Assembly (NCBI GenBank): GCA_003165595.1
Contig: PLWQ01000018.1
Coordinates: 52,067 to 116,066, forward strand
From: Fibrobacterota bacterium
GTDB lineage: Bacteria > Fibrobacterota > Chitinivibrionia > Chitinivibrionales > FEN-1185
DNA length: 64,000 nucleotides
Reading direction: 5' to 3'
The position numbers and the translations under genes are program-made. Shown one piece after another: positions 9,492 through 18,509 of the stretch. Numbering within the stretch: position 1 is the stretch's first letter; each line of letters starts with the position of its first letter. The notes under the pieces were generated by a model. That model ran no database searches, had not been told where the DNA came from, and saw only the letters and a program-made list of their open reading frames with translations.

Positions 9492-9578
9492 ATTTTGTGC
9501 TGCACGAAGATGCATTTGAGAAAAGCCTGTGGCGTTTTCTCAAAAAGCGACCACGGCCTTTGGCCGTAGTTCTCTACT
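9492..9578 (+). repeat. Hairpin repeat element, copy A (shortest)
   Basis: This 87-bp element starts ATTTTGTGCTGC and ends TTCTCTACT, sharing both ends and internal hairpins with copies at 46159-46333 and 61476-61594. The first hairpin (GAGAAAAGCC...GGCGTTTTCTC) is intact. The CCACGCCC...GGGCGTGG hairpin of the other copies is missing, so the first module runs straight into the terminal hairpin (CCACGGCCTTTGGCCGTAG). It looks like a REP/MITE-type noncoding element. Confidence 0.8.
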
Positions 9579-9741
9579 CATAAATATATGTCGCTGTCTC
9601 ACTCGGGACGCAAGGCAACAACGCCTTTTCAAATCAGGCACTTGCGATATCGGGATGGCGGAAAACCTTTCGGACGGGACGCCATGCCGCCACGCGCATC
9701 CCGAAACATTGCCATCCGCATCGTACTTTACAGGGGTCATC

Positions 9742-11808
9742 ATGACTATCAGGCAATGCTTAACTGTGGCCGTAGGGGTCGTTCTTGCATTTTCCATCGG
9801 CCTTGTGCAGGCGGCCGAACGTGAGGCCTACCTCAAGAGCATGGTCGGCACGGTAAAGGTAAGAAAAGGCGAGAGTCCTATCTGGAAAGACGGGCGCCCC
9901 AACATGGTGCTCAAGGAAAAAGACGCAGTACGGACGTTTGTGGAATCACAGGTCGAGATCATGACCGCCGAAGGCTCGACGATACGGCTGGACGAGAACA
10001 CCACCTTGGAAATTGCGGCCCTCAAGGAGTTCGGCGGCGGCGCGCAAACCTCGTCGATCAGGATTCTCAACGGCACCGTATTAGCGAATGTGAAGAAACT
10101 GGTCAACGTCGGTTCAACCTTCCAATTCGAAACGCCGACGGCGGTCGCTTCGATACGCGGCACCTCGGTGGGATTCGACGTCACCGGCGACAAGACGCTC
10201 ATCAAAGTGTACGAAGGCGAAGTCATGGTGGTGCCCAAAGGCGCGCAGACCGGCGTGAGCATCAAGTCAAATCAGATGACTACTGTTGTCAAGGGGCAAA
10301 AAATAGTGAGGCCGGAACAGCTTGCCGAACCGGCAAAGACCGGAGCCGCCGACACAGCGCGCCGCGACACCGCCAGGACTCCGGCTCCCGATTCCACGGG
10401 CAAGTCAAAGACGTTGCCGGATTCCAGCGGACTCATGCCGCTTCGGCTCAATCTGCTGGGCCCGCAGGACAACACAAACGTAAAGCCGGGCGCCCAGATA
10501 AGTGTCTCCGGCACCGTGACGCCATCATCGGCAAAGGTCTCGGTGGGCGGGACGGCCGTACCCGTGTCGCAAAGCGGGGATTTCAAGACAACGATTGCCG
10601 CCCCGCAGGCTCCGGGCGATTACGATTTGACAATTGAGGCCTCCAATGGTGCTCAGTCACAAAGTTCGGTACGGCGCTATTCGGTGGCATCGAGCGCTCA
10701 GTTTTTTCTCTCCGTAACAAGTCCTGCCGATGGGCAGAAATTCGGGCAGCCGCTTATCCCGGTGAGCGGAACCACGGCGCCGGGAGCGGAGGTTACGGTG
10801 GCGGGAGTCAAGTGCCAGGTTGCGGGCGACGGTTCTTTCTCGGCCCAGGTTCCCATTCCCGACGAAGAAACCCGGCTGGATCTGGAAATTGACGCATCGT
10901 ACAACGGGCAGACCGCGAGGGTCACTCGGCAAATAACGTACCAGGCGGCAATCACGATCTCGGTGGCCGCTCCCCAGGACAACCAGGTCGTCACCTCCAC
11001 CTCGGTTCAGGTTTCGGGACAGGTGCTTCCGTCAACCGCTGATCTCCTGGTAAACGACACCAAGATATCCCTCGGCACCAACGGCAAGTTCGGCGGGTCG
11101 GTGACGATTCCAGACGAAGAAGGGCAGGTGTCGCTTACGTTCGAAGTCGAGTCGCAGGGAGTGAGCAAGACACTCACCAGAACAATAACCTATAAGCGTC
11201 CCCTCGACAATGTCCGGCCCCAGATAACGCCGGCATCCATGCCGCAGTATCCGAAAACGCCATCAATTCCATTTACCGTTACCGACCTTACGCCCGACGA
11301 CGAGGTTACATTCTACAAGATAGCCGATGGGGCCCAGGAAACGGAAACGGGAAGCCCGAATTCCAGTTTCAAGCTTGACTTGCAGGAAGGAACACATTCC
11401 TACACGGTGTACGCGGAAGACAAGGCCAGAAACAGGTCCAACACGGTGACGGGAACGGTCCAGTACCTGTACCGGAAGCTTGCGATACAAATGCGAAAGC
11501 CCATCGGTACCGACGTCATCCGCATTCCGCCCGGCCATCCGCTGCGAACCGGTGAGATCGATGACGCCATCCCGACATACACGGTGCAATTTCAGATTTA
11601 CAACGTGCCCGACAACGACCGCAGCCTTGTCAAGTCGGTGACGGTAAAGAACCTCAGCAACGGCCAATCGGCATCGATGAAAGACCTGTTCGATTTGGAA
11701 GTGCAAGTCGATATCCGGCTTTCACGAGGTCAAAACAGGATCGAAGTTGACGTTCTCGACATCAATAACAACGTCACGGTGGGCAACGGGGTGGTCGAAG
11801 TCCAATAG
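9742..11808 (+). CDS. Secreted FecR-domain protein with tandem Ig-like domains
   Basis: I place the start at the ATG at 9742, which has an AGGGG ribosome site and begins a clear signal peptide (TIRQCLTVAVGVVLAF, cleavage after VQA). The frame extends further upstream without coding character. The 688-residue product has a FecR domain at about 35-175 (VGTVKVRKGE, SIRILNGTVLANV, TPTAVASIRGTSVGFDV). A Pro/Thr/Asp-rich linker follows, then three Ig-like beta-sandwich repeats (GPQDNTNVKPGAQISVSGT, SPADGQKFGQPLIPVSGTT, APQDNQVVTSTSVQVSGQ) and a larger C-terminal beta domain. FecR domains are periplasmic; the Ig array suggests a cell-envelope stalk. It is followed after 28 bp by the beta-helix/barrel gene, implying a joint function. 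Confidence 0.9.
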   Translation: MTIRQCLTVAVGVVLAFSIGLVQAAEREAYLKSMVGTVKVRKGESPIWKDGRPNMVLKEKDAVRTFVESQVEIMTAEGSTIRLDENTTLEIAALKEFGGGAQTSSIRILNGTVLANVKKLVNVGSTFQFETPTAVASIRGTSVGFDVTGDKTLIKVYEGEVMVVPKGAQTGVSIKSNQMTTVVKGQKIVRPEQLAEPAKTGAADTARRDTARTPAPDSTGKSKTLPDSSGLMPLRLNLLGPQDNTNVKPGAQISVSGTVTPSSAKVSVGGTAVPVSQSGDFKTTIAAPQAPGDYDLTIEASNGAQSQSSVRRYSVASSAQFFLSVTSPADGQKFGQPLIPVSGTTAPGAEVTVAGVKCQVAGDGSFSAQVPIPDEETRLDLEIDASYNGQTARVTRQITYQAAITISVAAPQDNQVVTSTSVQVSGQVLPSTADLLVNDTKISLGTNGKFGGSVTIPDEEGQVSLTFEVESQGVSKTLTRTITYKRPLDNVRPQITPASMPQYPKTPSIPFTVTDLTPDDEVTFYKIADGAQETETGSPNSSFKLDLQEGTHSYTVYAEDKARNRSNTVTGTVQYLYRKLAIQMRKPIGTDVIRIPPGHPLRTGEIDDAIPTYTVQFQIYNVPDNDRSLVKSVTVKNLSNGQSASMKDLFDLEVQVDIRLSRGQNRIEVDVLDINNNVTVGNGVVEVQ

Positions 11809-11836
11809 AACTTCGGCGAGACGCAGGGGAGACAGC

Positions 11837-14770
11837 GTGAACATGACAAAAGCACGGGCGGCGTTCTTGTGTATGAGCATGCCGTTGCTGTGTGCGTGGG
11901 GGCAAGCGCGGGCATCGGCCGACACCGGCAGGGCAACGCCTGCAGGCGCGCATGGAATGGCGGCACAGGTATCTGTCGGGCAAGCACACGATGCCGCTGC
12001 AGACACGGCGCAACGGGGTTTGCACAAAGACTCAACCTCTGGGTCGGCGCCGGCGGCCGCAGCGCAGCCGCCCAAGGCTCAGCCGCAGGCACCGGAATTT
12101 TCGCTTGAAATTCCGGGCGGCGTGTTGTTCGGCAAATTCGAAAAGGAAAACGGGCCGTTCCTGATCAACGGCAGCATCATCGTGCCTTCGGGCGAGGTGC
12201 TTGAATTCGGCCCCGGATGCAAAATCTATATGGGCGGCGACTACTCGACCATAACGGTTTTTGGACAACTTATTGTCAAGGGCACTGCCGCCGCACCCGT
12301 GATTTTCCAGTCGGCAAAAGCGCGGCCCAATCCCTGGGATTGGGATCGGATCTACTGCCGCAGCCGCAACCGATGCACGTTCGAACATTGCATCATCAAG
12401 CACTCCAATTACGGCATCATGGCCGAAAACGGCTCGGTAACGCTCAAGAACTGCAGTTTTGAGCACAATTCGCTCCATGGCCTTGTGGTGAGAAATTCCG
12501 ATGTGACAATTGCCAATTCCTCGTTTACGGGCGGCCACGTGTGCGCCGTGCTGTGCGACGGCGGCGGCGACATCCAGGCCGACAGCCTGGTGATTACGGA
12601 CAACACAACCGGCATCGCCGTTTCGGACAAGGGGTCCGTCAAGGTGCGGGGAGGCCTCATATCGCGAAACACGAACGGAATCGTGGCCCTGAAGGGGTCT
12701 TCTGTGGTGATCGTGGCCGCCGATATCACAAAGAACCGCGTCGGCATCGTGGCGCAATCGGTCCTGCCGCGCAAACTTACCGAAATGGATTACGGAAACG
12801 GCCTCGACCTCAAGATCGCGGGTTCGGACGAAATCGAGAAAATGCTGCGGCCCCCGGAAGCGGTGAAATCCGTGGTGCTGCCCAAAGCGTCGAGCAAGGT
12901 TGCCACGCGCGACGATTTTTCTCCGGGGTTTTCGGCGGTGCGCGCGCCGCGTGAGGCTTCTTCGAGTCTTATCGGCAACGTCACCACGGGAATGGAAGTC
13001 TTCGTGCCGCATTCCCTTGTCGACAGCCTCAAGCAGAATCACTATCCGGGCGAGGAAAACCCCGGCTCCTATATGGACAACGTTCAGCCGGAGGTTCAGC
13101 TGTTTGCAAGCGGCAAAAGGGGAGACGTGAACGTCGACCTGATGCTCGACATGTACGGCAACTCGTGGACGGGCGTGCGAAGGAACAACACGAGTCTCTC
13201 GCTCAATTACTCGAACCAGCAGCTGATTCTCGGCGACTTCTACGAGAATAATTCCGAAACGTCAATATCGAACAGAAAAATGACGGGGCTCAAGTACGAC
13301 GGCAATTTCTGGGAAATGGGACGCGGCGTCAAACGCATCAATATTCGCGCAGCCTTCGGTCAGAGCGAGCTGCCCAAAGAATACGGCGGACATGAGATAG
13401 ACCTGTATAATACCCCGGTAGACACGGGCATGTCCATTCGCCAGCAGATGACCTACGAAGCCGCCCTCACGGTAAAGCCCACGCTCAATTCGCAGGTGAC
13501 CGCCCGCGGCCTCATCGCGCGCGACCAGGGATATCAGACATTCATCGGCCAGCAAGAGGTGAATGATCCCAAAGCGCCGAACCTGCTTCAGGCGCAAACC
13601 GGTTCCCTCGAGGGGAAAGTGGATCTGCTTGAAGGAAAACTTTCCCTCAACGCGGAACTCGACATGGGGAGCAGCGATACCCTTGTCGATTCCCTTTCCG
13701 CAGACTCGGGCAAGATCTCCAGGATAGCCTGGTACGACCCCCAGGTGCCCGACGCCGTATCGAGCGTGCTGGGAGTGATGACCACCAACAGGAACTATTC
13801 GTTTACTGCAGGCGCCACCGGCCTGTTCGACGGGTACAAAGTGAATCTTTACGGAGGGCAAATCGCTCCCGCGTACTTTTCCGCAGGCAACCCGTACCTC
13901 GAGATAGACCGGCGAATCCTCGCGCTCACCGCGGAAAAGGATTTTACCGAGAAGCTGTCCGCAAATTTAAGCGCAGACTATCAGCGCCGGACCCTTTCAA
14001 CAAAGCCGGTCGACAACACAACGATACAACTTGGAGGCAAGTACGGGCTCGGCCAGTTTCTGCCCGAATTCGATCTCGACTACATGTTCTACTACGAAAC
14101 CAGCAGGGAGATCCAGAATGTCAACGTTGTTGACACCGCTGCAATAACGGCCGATTCGGACGTTGTGACGTCTCGTTCCGTCGACAGCGGCTACACGATC
14201 CGGGATTTTAAGGATCTGGTGGGAATAGAGGCAAAGCAGCAGTTTGCAAACGACATGGACTACAGCCTCAAATACCAGCTGCTTCTTGAGACCGACGCAA
14301 CCCGCTACGTTACCCGGTCGTACATGAACAGGCGGAGCGGTATTCAGCACCAGGCGAGCGCGCGCTACGGTTTCCGCATCGGGAAAATTCTGCGCAATAG
14401 AATCACCGTCCGGGTGACGACCAAGAATGAGGTTCTCGATTCGCTGAACGGCGTCTCATACAAAATAGGCGACGAACTGAAGCTCGCGCTCATTCCTCGA
14501 AAGCTCAATCTGAACCTCAAAGGCGAATACAGCGATAAACTTGACAAGAAAGCAATCGACACGACCTCAGTGGAGCTTTCCGCCCCCGCGCAGCATCAGT
14601 CGTTGCTCACCAGATTCTATTCCTTTGAGGCCGAAGTGAAATATTCTCTCACCTCAAAATGGTCTCTCACTGCCCGCGGCCGCTACGAAAGCGCGCTCGA
14701 CCAGACGCCGGGCTCACGGGAAAACTACACGGTCAAGGTGGGCAGCCTGTACATAACATACTTGTTCTAG
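11837..14770 (+). CDS. Beta-helix protein fused to a large outer-membrane beta-barrel
   Basis: The start is set at GTG 11837, five bases after AGGGGAG; an ATG two codons later is the alternative. A signal peptide (AAFLCMSMPLLCAWGQARA) and a low-complexity Ala/Pro region lead into a right-handed parallel beta-helix at about residues 85-310 (PSGEVLEFGPGCKIYMGG, VTLKNCSFEHNSLHGLVV, DIQADSLVITDNTTGIAV). About 550 residues of alternating amphipathic strands follow, ending LYITYLF with a terminal Phe, the usual outer-membrane barrel signal. The passenger-then-barrel order recalls autotransporters, but this barrel is roughly twice the usual size. The beta-helix resembles that of the gene at 34468-35346. 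The adjacent FecR/Ig protein is a likely partner; function is unknown. Confidence 0.88.
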   Translation: MNMTKARAAFLCMSMPLLCAWGQARASADTGRATPAGAHGMAAQVSVGQAHDAAADTAQRGLHKDSTSGSAPAAAAQPPKAQPQAPEFSLEIPGGVLFGKFEKENGPFLINGSIIVPSGEVLEFGPGCKIYMGGDYSTITVFGQLIVKGTAAAPVIFQSAKARPNPWDWDRIYCRSRNRCTFEHCIIKHSNYGIMAENGSVTLKNCSFEHNSLHGLVVRNSDVTIANSSFTGGHVCAVLCDGGGDIQADSLVITDNTTGIAVSDKGSVKVRGGLISRNTNGIVALKGSSVVIVAADITKNRVGIVAQSVLPRKLTEMDYGNGLDLKIAGSDEIEKMLRPPEAVKSVVLPKASSKVATRDDFSPGFSAVRAPREASSSLIGNVTTGMEVFVPHSLVDSLKQNHYPGEENPGSYMDNVQPEVQLFASGKRGDVNVDLMLDMYGNSWTGVRRNNTSLSLNYSNQQLILGDFYENNSETSISNRKMTGLKYDGNFWEMGRGVKRINIRAAFGQSELPKEYGGHEIDLYNTPVDTGMSIRQQMTYEAALTVKPTLNSQVTARGLIARDQGYQTFIGQQEVNDPKAPNLLQAQTGSLEGKVDLLEGKLSLNAELDMGSSDTLVDSLSADSGKISRIAWYDPQVPDAVSSVLGVMTTNRNYSFTAGATGLFDGYKVNLYGGQIAPAYFSAGNPYLEIDRRILALTAEKDFTEKLSANLSADYQRRTLSTKPVDNTTIQLGGKYGLGQFLPEFDLDYMFYYETSREIQNVNVVDTAAITADSDVVTSRSVDSGYTIRDFKDLVGIEAKQQFANDMDYSLKYQLLLETDATRYVTRSYMNRRSGIQHQASARYGFRIGKILRNRITVRVTTKNEVLDSLNGVSYKIGDELKLALIPRKLNLNLKGEYSDKLDKKAIDTTSVELSAPAQHQSLLTRFYSFEAEVKYSLTSKWSLTARGRYESALDQTPGSRENYTVKVGSLYITYLF

Positions 14771-14796
14771 GCTTCCGCCGAAACCGGCAAGGGGAG

Positions 14797-14840
14797 AACG
14801 GCACGGGACGCTCGCGCGGGCGTCCCGTGCCGTTTCCGTT
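14797..14840 (+). terminator. Strong hairpin after the beta-helix/barrel gene
   Basis: A perfect 15-bp stem (left arm AACGGCACGGGACGC at 14797-14811, right arm 14820-14834) with an 8-nt loop starts 27 bp after the stop codon. The trailing T-run is poor (TTTCCGTT), so it is a weak intrinsic terminator or an RNA-stabilising structure. Confidence 0.65.
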
Positions 14841-14940
14841 GCGGCGGCCGGGCCGCGTGGATAAATAGTATTTTGTTTGCTCACGCATCGGCCGATTGCG
14901 CGGATTGCGCGCTCACCTAGTGGCGCTTTCGAGTGTACCC

Positions 14941-16212
14941 ATGATATCCTCCGGTAAAGCAAGAATCAGCATATGCACGGCGCTTTGTGCGCTCGTTGCC
15001 GCCTTCAATTGCTGCGCCATGCTCCTTGTCCCCATGGACGATTCGCAAACCGACCACCTGAAAGCATACGGTCTTGCCTACAAGATGCTCAAGGCCGGGG
15101 CAAAGGTGTATTGGCTGCTCAATTACAAATGCGGATCATTCGCAACCGACGATTCGCGTGAATTCGAGCTCAAGGCGCGGCTTGACGGCGTTGAAATCTC
15201 GCAAATCTCCACGCAGGAATGGGCGGGCGTCCTCGATGTAATCGAGAACGGCAACATGGAGCGGGTGACGCTCGAAAAAGCTCCGCGCATCGCGGTGTAC
15301 ACGCCGCCGACCGCACCGCCCTGGGACGACGCGGTCACCCTTGCGCTTACCTATGCCGACATCCCGTTCGACAAGGTGTACGACAAGGAGGTGCTTGCGG
15401 GAAAGCTTTCGGAGTACGACTGGCTGCATTTGCACCACGAAGACTTTACCGGGCAGTACAGCAAGTTCTACGCGTCGTTCCACGCCGAGCCGTGGTATCA
15501 GCAGCAGAAAATGGAGCTTGAGAAAACGGCGCACGAGCTCGGGTTCAAGAAAGTAACCGAGTGCAAGAAGGCCGTGGCGCTGTCGATACGGAACTTCGTT
15601 CAAAAGGGCGGCTTTCTGTTTGCCATGTGCTGTGCCACCAACACGCTCGACATCGCGCTTGCCGCGCTCGGCACCGATATAGCCGACGCCGTGTTCGACG
15701 GCGACGGCGTAGACCCGAATTATGCGGCAAAGCTCAATTTCGACAATTGCCTCGCATTCGAAAACTTTTCAATTCAGACCAGTCCCTACGAATCCTATTT
15801 CGACAACATCGACGTCAACCTGGTCAACACGCCCATGCGACTGCCTGCCATGGATTTCACGCTTTTTGATTTCAGCGCAAAGCTGGACCCCGTGCCTTGC
15901 ATGCTCGTGCAAGACCATAGACAAACGATAAAAGGATTCTACGGCCTTTGCACCTCGTTCAACCGCAAGGTCATCAAGAAAAGCATCGTGGAGCTGGGCA
16001 GCGTGCCCGGAACCAATTGCGTCAACTACATACACGGTGTCCTGGGCAAGGGGCAGTTTGCCTTTTTCGGCGGGCACGACCCGGAAGCATACCAGCATGC
16101 CGTATACGACAAACCCACGGACCTGCGACTCCACAGAAATTCACCCGGATACCGGCTCATTCTCAACAACGTGCTGTTTCCCGCCGCCGAAAAGAAAGAG
16201 AAGAAGACGTAG
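14941..16212 (+). CDS. Conserved FCB-group protein of unknown function (often labelled asparagine synthetase B)
   Basis: A 423-residue protein from the ATG at 14941; an N-terminal hydrophobic segment (ICTALCALVAAFNCCAM) suggests export. It matches a family common in Bacteroidetes with conserved blocks such as VPMDDSQTDHLKAYG, PPWDDAVTLALTYADIPFD, YDWLHLHHEDFTGQY, GGHDPEAYQH and SPGYRLILNNVLFPAA. Members are often annotated asparagine synthetase B, but neither an N-terminal Cys glutaminase nor the PP-loop motif SGGLDS is present, so that name is unsupported. Several conserved Asp/His residues could form an active site. It sits alone between the barrel gene and an MFS gene, with no good ribosome site. 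Confidence 0.85.
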   Translation: MISSGKARISICTALCALVAAFNCCAMLLVPMDDSQTDHLKAYGLAYKMLKAGAKVYWLLNYKCGSFATDDSREFELKARLDGVEISQISTQEWAGVLDVIENGNMERVTLEKAPRIAVYTPPTAPPWDDAVTLALTYADIPFDKVYDKEVLAGKLSEYDWLHLHHEDFTGQYSKFYASFHAEPWYQQQKMELEKTAHELGFKKVTECKKAVALSIRNFVQKGGFLFAMCCATNTLDIALAALGTDIADAVFDGDGVDPNYAAKLNFDNCLAFENFSIQTSPYESYFDNIDVNLVNTPMRLPAMDFTLFDFSAKLDPVPCMLVQDHRQTIKGFYGLCTSFNRKVIKKSIVELGSVPGTNCVNYIHGVLGKGQFAFFGGHDPEAYQHAVYDKPTDLRLHRNSPGYRLILNNVLFPAAEKKEKKT

Positions 16213-16220
16213 GGACATGG

Positions 16221-16272
16221 AGGACAGTCTGACGTCCAAAGGTCGAAAAGTCCAAAAGTCAGAAAGTCGAGG
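16221..16272. repeat. Degenerate short tandem repeats
   Basis: The gap between two plus-strand genes consists of near-repeats of GTCCAAAAG/GTCGAAAAG-like words. Similar low-complexity spacers built from other words occur at 50762-50815 and 62870-62917. No ribosome site is visible for the next gene, which starts just after it. Confidence 0.6.
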
Positions 16273-16275
16273 CAC

Positions 16276-17592
16276 ATGACCGTACGGTTCAAGTGGTTGA
16301 CGGATGCAAAGCGCCGCGCAGCAGCGTGCTGGTGCATGTACGACTGGGCAAATTCCGCGTTTGCGGTCGTTGTATTGACGGCATTTTTTCCCTTCCTTTT
16401 CAAATCGTACTGGGACACCGGCGCCGATGCCGCGCTCAATACTGCGCGTCTCGGCATGGGCGACTCGGTCTCGGGACTCATCGTCGCGTTCCTGTCGCCC
16501 TTTCTGGGTGCGCTGGCCGATGCGGGAAAAGCAAAGAAAAAATTGTTGTTGTTCTTTTTGACGCTCGGCACCCTGATGACGGGAGCTATATCCTTTGTTG
16601 GCCCGGGAGGCTGGGAAACGGCCATCATCCTGTTCATACTGGCGAACATTGGCTTTGCATGCGGCAACCTGTTCTACGACTCCCTTCTCGTGGACGTGGC
16701 TTCGGAAAACGACATGGACTACGTTTCGTCACTCGGGTATGCCACGGGGTACGTGGGCGGCGGCCTTCTTTTCCTCGTCGACGTGCTGCTTGTTACCTTC
16801 TGGCGGCAAGCGGGCTTCCAAAGCCAGGCCGACGCGGCGCGCGCGGGGTTCGTTCTCGTGGCCGCGTGGTGGTTTGCCTTTTCTATTCCGCTCCTGGTGT
16901 TTGTCAAAGAACAGCGGCCGTCGTCCGACCACGGCCCGCTGTCCGTTATTGTCAACGGGCTTCGGCGGCTGCGGTCCACCGGCCTCAAGATATTGCACAA
17001 CAGGCTGCTTGTCCTGTTCATCGTTGCTTTCTGGCTGTACATGGACGGCGTGTATACCGTGATCACCATGTCGGTCAATTTCGGTTTGTCCCTCGGTATT
17101 ACGTCCCAGACGTTGATGCTGACCATTCTCCTCGTCCAATTTGTGGCGTTTCCCGCATCCATCGGGTTCGGTTATCTCGCGCGCGCCACAGGGGGAGGAA
17201 GGGCGATTCTTGTGGGGATCGCCGTCTACATTGTCGTCTGCGCAGTCGGGTTCTTTGTGCTGCGTACATCCGCGCAGTTCATTGTTCTTGCATGTCTGGT
17301 GGGCATGGTCCAGGGCGGCGTGCAGGCGCTGAGCAGGTCGTATTTTGCCAAGATTGTCCCGGCCGAGGATGCGGCGGAGTATTTCGGATTTCTCAATCTC
17401 ATCAGCAGGTTCTCCATTGTTCTTGGCCCGGTGCTCGTAGGGGGAACAACACTTTTGTGCCGCACGCTGGGCGCCGGCAACGCCTTTTCACAGAGGATGG
17501 GAATGTCGTCGATAACTATCATGTTTGTTGCGGGCGGGACGCTTCTGTTCCTTGCCGAACAGGAACGAAAGAGGGTGAGGGCCGCGGCATGA
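16276..17592 (+). CDS. MFS transporter, UMF1/Atg22-like
   Basis: A 438-residue membrane protein with about 12 hydrophobic segments. It carries the signature of the UMF1 family (WCMYDWANSAFAVVV near the N-terminus), related to the yeast vacuolar amino-acid effluxer Atg22. The MFS loop after helix 2 (LGALADAGKAKKK) and DSLLVDVASENDMDYVSSLGY, typical of this family, are present. The substrate is unknown; efflux of amino acids or other metabolites is inferred from relatives. The stop codon overlaps the start of the next gene (ATGA), so the two are translationally coupled. Confidence 0.9.
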   Translation: MTVRFKWLTDAKRRAAACWCMYDWANSAFAVVVLTAFFPFLFKSYWDTGADAALNTARLGMGDSVSGLIVAFLSPFLGALADAGKAKKKLLLFFLTLGTLMTGAISFVGPGGWETAIILFILANIGFACGNLFYDSLLVDVASENDMDYVSSLGYATGYVGGGLLFLVDVLLVTFWRQAGFQSQADAARAGFVLVAAWWFAFSIPLLVFVKEQRPSSDHGPLSVIVNGLRRLRSTGLKILHNRLLVLFIVAFWLYMDGVYTVITMSVNFGLSLGITSQTLMLTILLVQFVAFPASIGFGYLARATGGGRAILVGIAVYIVVCAVGFFVLRTSAQFIVLACLVGMVQGGVQALSRSYFAKIVPAEDAAEYFGFLNLISRFSIVLGPVLVGGTTLLCRTLGAGNAFSQRMGMSSITIMFVAGGTLLFLAEQERKRVRAAA

Positions 17593-18173
17593 GGCCCAAG
17601 GACACCAGCGGCATTGAGACGAATTTCGAGGTCCGCTCGCAGGATGCCGCGATTTCGCTGGAGGAGTACAACCTCCTGGCCAAGAATCCGCTGTACATAG
17701 TACTTGACAACCTGAGAAGCGCGTTCAATGTCGGTGCCATTTTCAGGCTGTGCGACGTGATGCGGGTGGAAGGGCTCTTCCTGTGCGGGTATACGGCGTT
17801 CCCGCCTCACAAAAAACTGGCGAAAACATCGCTGGGCACCATCGACTTCGTCCCGTGGAAGAAATTCGACTCCGCGTCGGCGGCCGTGCTGTTTCTGCGG
17901 GAGCGCGGCGTTCCGGTGTGGGCCGCCGAGACAACCTCGAAATCCCGGGCATACGACGCGGTGGACTATCCGCCCCGGCTGGGCATGGTATTCGGCAACG
18001 AGGCGCTCGGTGTTGAAAAAGAGGTACTTGATCTATGCGATGATGTCGTGGAGATTCCGGTATACGGATTCAAGAATTCGCTCAACGTTGCAACGTCGTG
18101 CGCCGTTATCGGTTGCAAGATTCTGGAGGGAATGCGCCAAAAAAAAGTCACCGCGCCGTTCCCGGCGCGGTGA
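17589..18173 (+). CDS. TrmH/SpoU-family RNA 2'-O-methyltransferase
   Basis: I start at the ATG at 17589 that overlaps the previous stop (ATGA); the open frame upstream is antisense to nothing but lies inside the MFS gene. The 194-residue protein has the SPOUT fold motifs: motif 1 YIVLDNLRSAFNVGAIFRL, motif 2 MVFGNEALGVEKE and motif 3 IPVYGFKNSLNVATSCAV, which form the knotted SAM site. There is no N-terminal substrate-binding domain, so it is a minimal TrmL/TrmH-like enzyme. The target (tRNA or rRNA) is unknown. Its last codons and stop lie inside the terminator hairpin of the convergent rpsU gene. Confidence 0.92.
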   Translation: MRPKDTSGIETNFEVRSQDAAISLEEYNLLAKNPLYIVLDNLRSAFNVGAIFRLCDVMRVEGLFLCGYTAFPPHKKLAKTSLGTIDFVPWKKFDSASAAVLFLRERGVPVWAAETTSKSRAYDAVDYPPRLGMVFGNEALGVEKEVLDLCDDVVEIPVYGFKNSLNVATSCAVIGCKILEGMRQKKVTAPFPAR

Positions 18174-18174
18174 C
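18139..18174 (-). terminator. Rho-independent terminator of rpsU
   Basis: A perfect 12-bp stem (GTCACCGCGCCG and its complement, 18147-18174) with a 4-nt loop, followed on the minus strand by eight T (plus-strand A-run 18139-18146). It lies 28 bp after the rpsU stop and overlaps the 3' end of the convergent methyltransferase gene, including its TGA. Confidence 0.92.
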
Positions 18175-18201
18175 AGATCCACAAACTTCTGGCCGCCGGC
18201 G

Positions 18202-18420
18202 TTAGTTGAAGTATCGCGGCGCCCGGAACGAAAATCGCTTCTCGTCGCGGACTTTCTTCCTGCGTGAAGCGTTCATCTTCCTTTTCCTCTCCTCGCTCGG
18301 CTTTTCGTAGTGGCGGTACTTCTTGATATCGGAAAGAATGCCGGCGCGCTCGCACGTTTTGGTGAAACGACGCAGGGCTTTTTCGAAAGGTTCGTCTTCT
18401 TTCAAAATGATACCGTTCAT
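18202..18420 (-). CDS. rpsU: Ribosomal protein S21
   Basis: A 72-residue small-subunit protein, very basic, with the S21 core: KEDEPFEKALRRFTKTCERAG, then IKKYRHYEKPSEERKRK and a Lys/Arg-rich tail. S21 helps the 30S subunit engage the anti-Shine-Dalgarno region. The start at 18418-18420 follows an AGGTGA ribosome site; the open frame continues upstream but without S21 similarity. It ends in a strong intrinsic terminator. In proteobacteria rpsU heads the dnaG-rpoD operon; those genes are absent here. Confidence 0.95.
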   Translation of the reverse strand: MNGIILKEDEPFEKALRRFTKTCERAGILSDIKKYRHYEKPSEERKRKMNASRRKKVRDEKRFSFRAPRYFN

Positions 18421-18509
18421 GGATGTATCACCTACTTTCGTTGGGAAAATTTCAAGCAATTTAAAAAAATACCTTTTTGGTGAACAAATAGCAAGAAGAG
18501 CCTTTCCCG

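Noticed and set aside
9650-9735. Possible GEMM (c-di-GMP) riboswitch upstream of the FecR gene
   Set aside because: AAAACC and GGGACGCCATGCC recall the GEMM core, but the invariant GCAAAGCC and the tetraloop receptor are absent.
17300-18173. Start of the TrmH-like gene far upstream in the same frame
   Set aside because: The upstream part overlaps the MFS gene in another frame and lacks similarity; the ATGA overlap start fits length and motifs.
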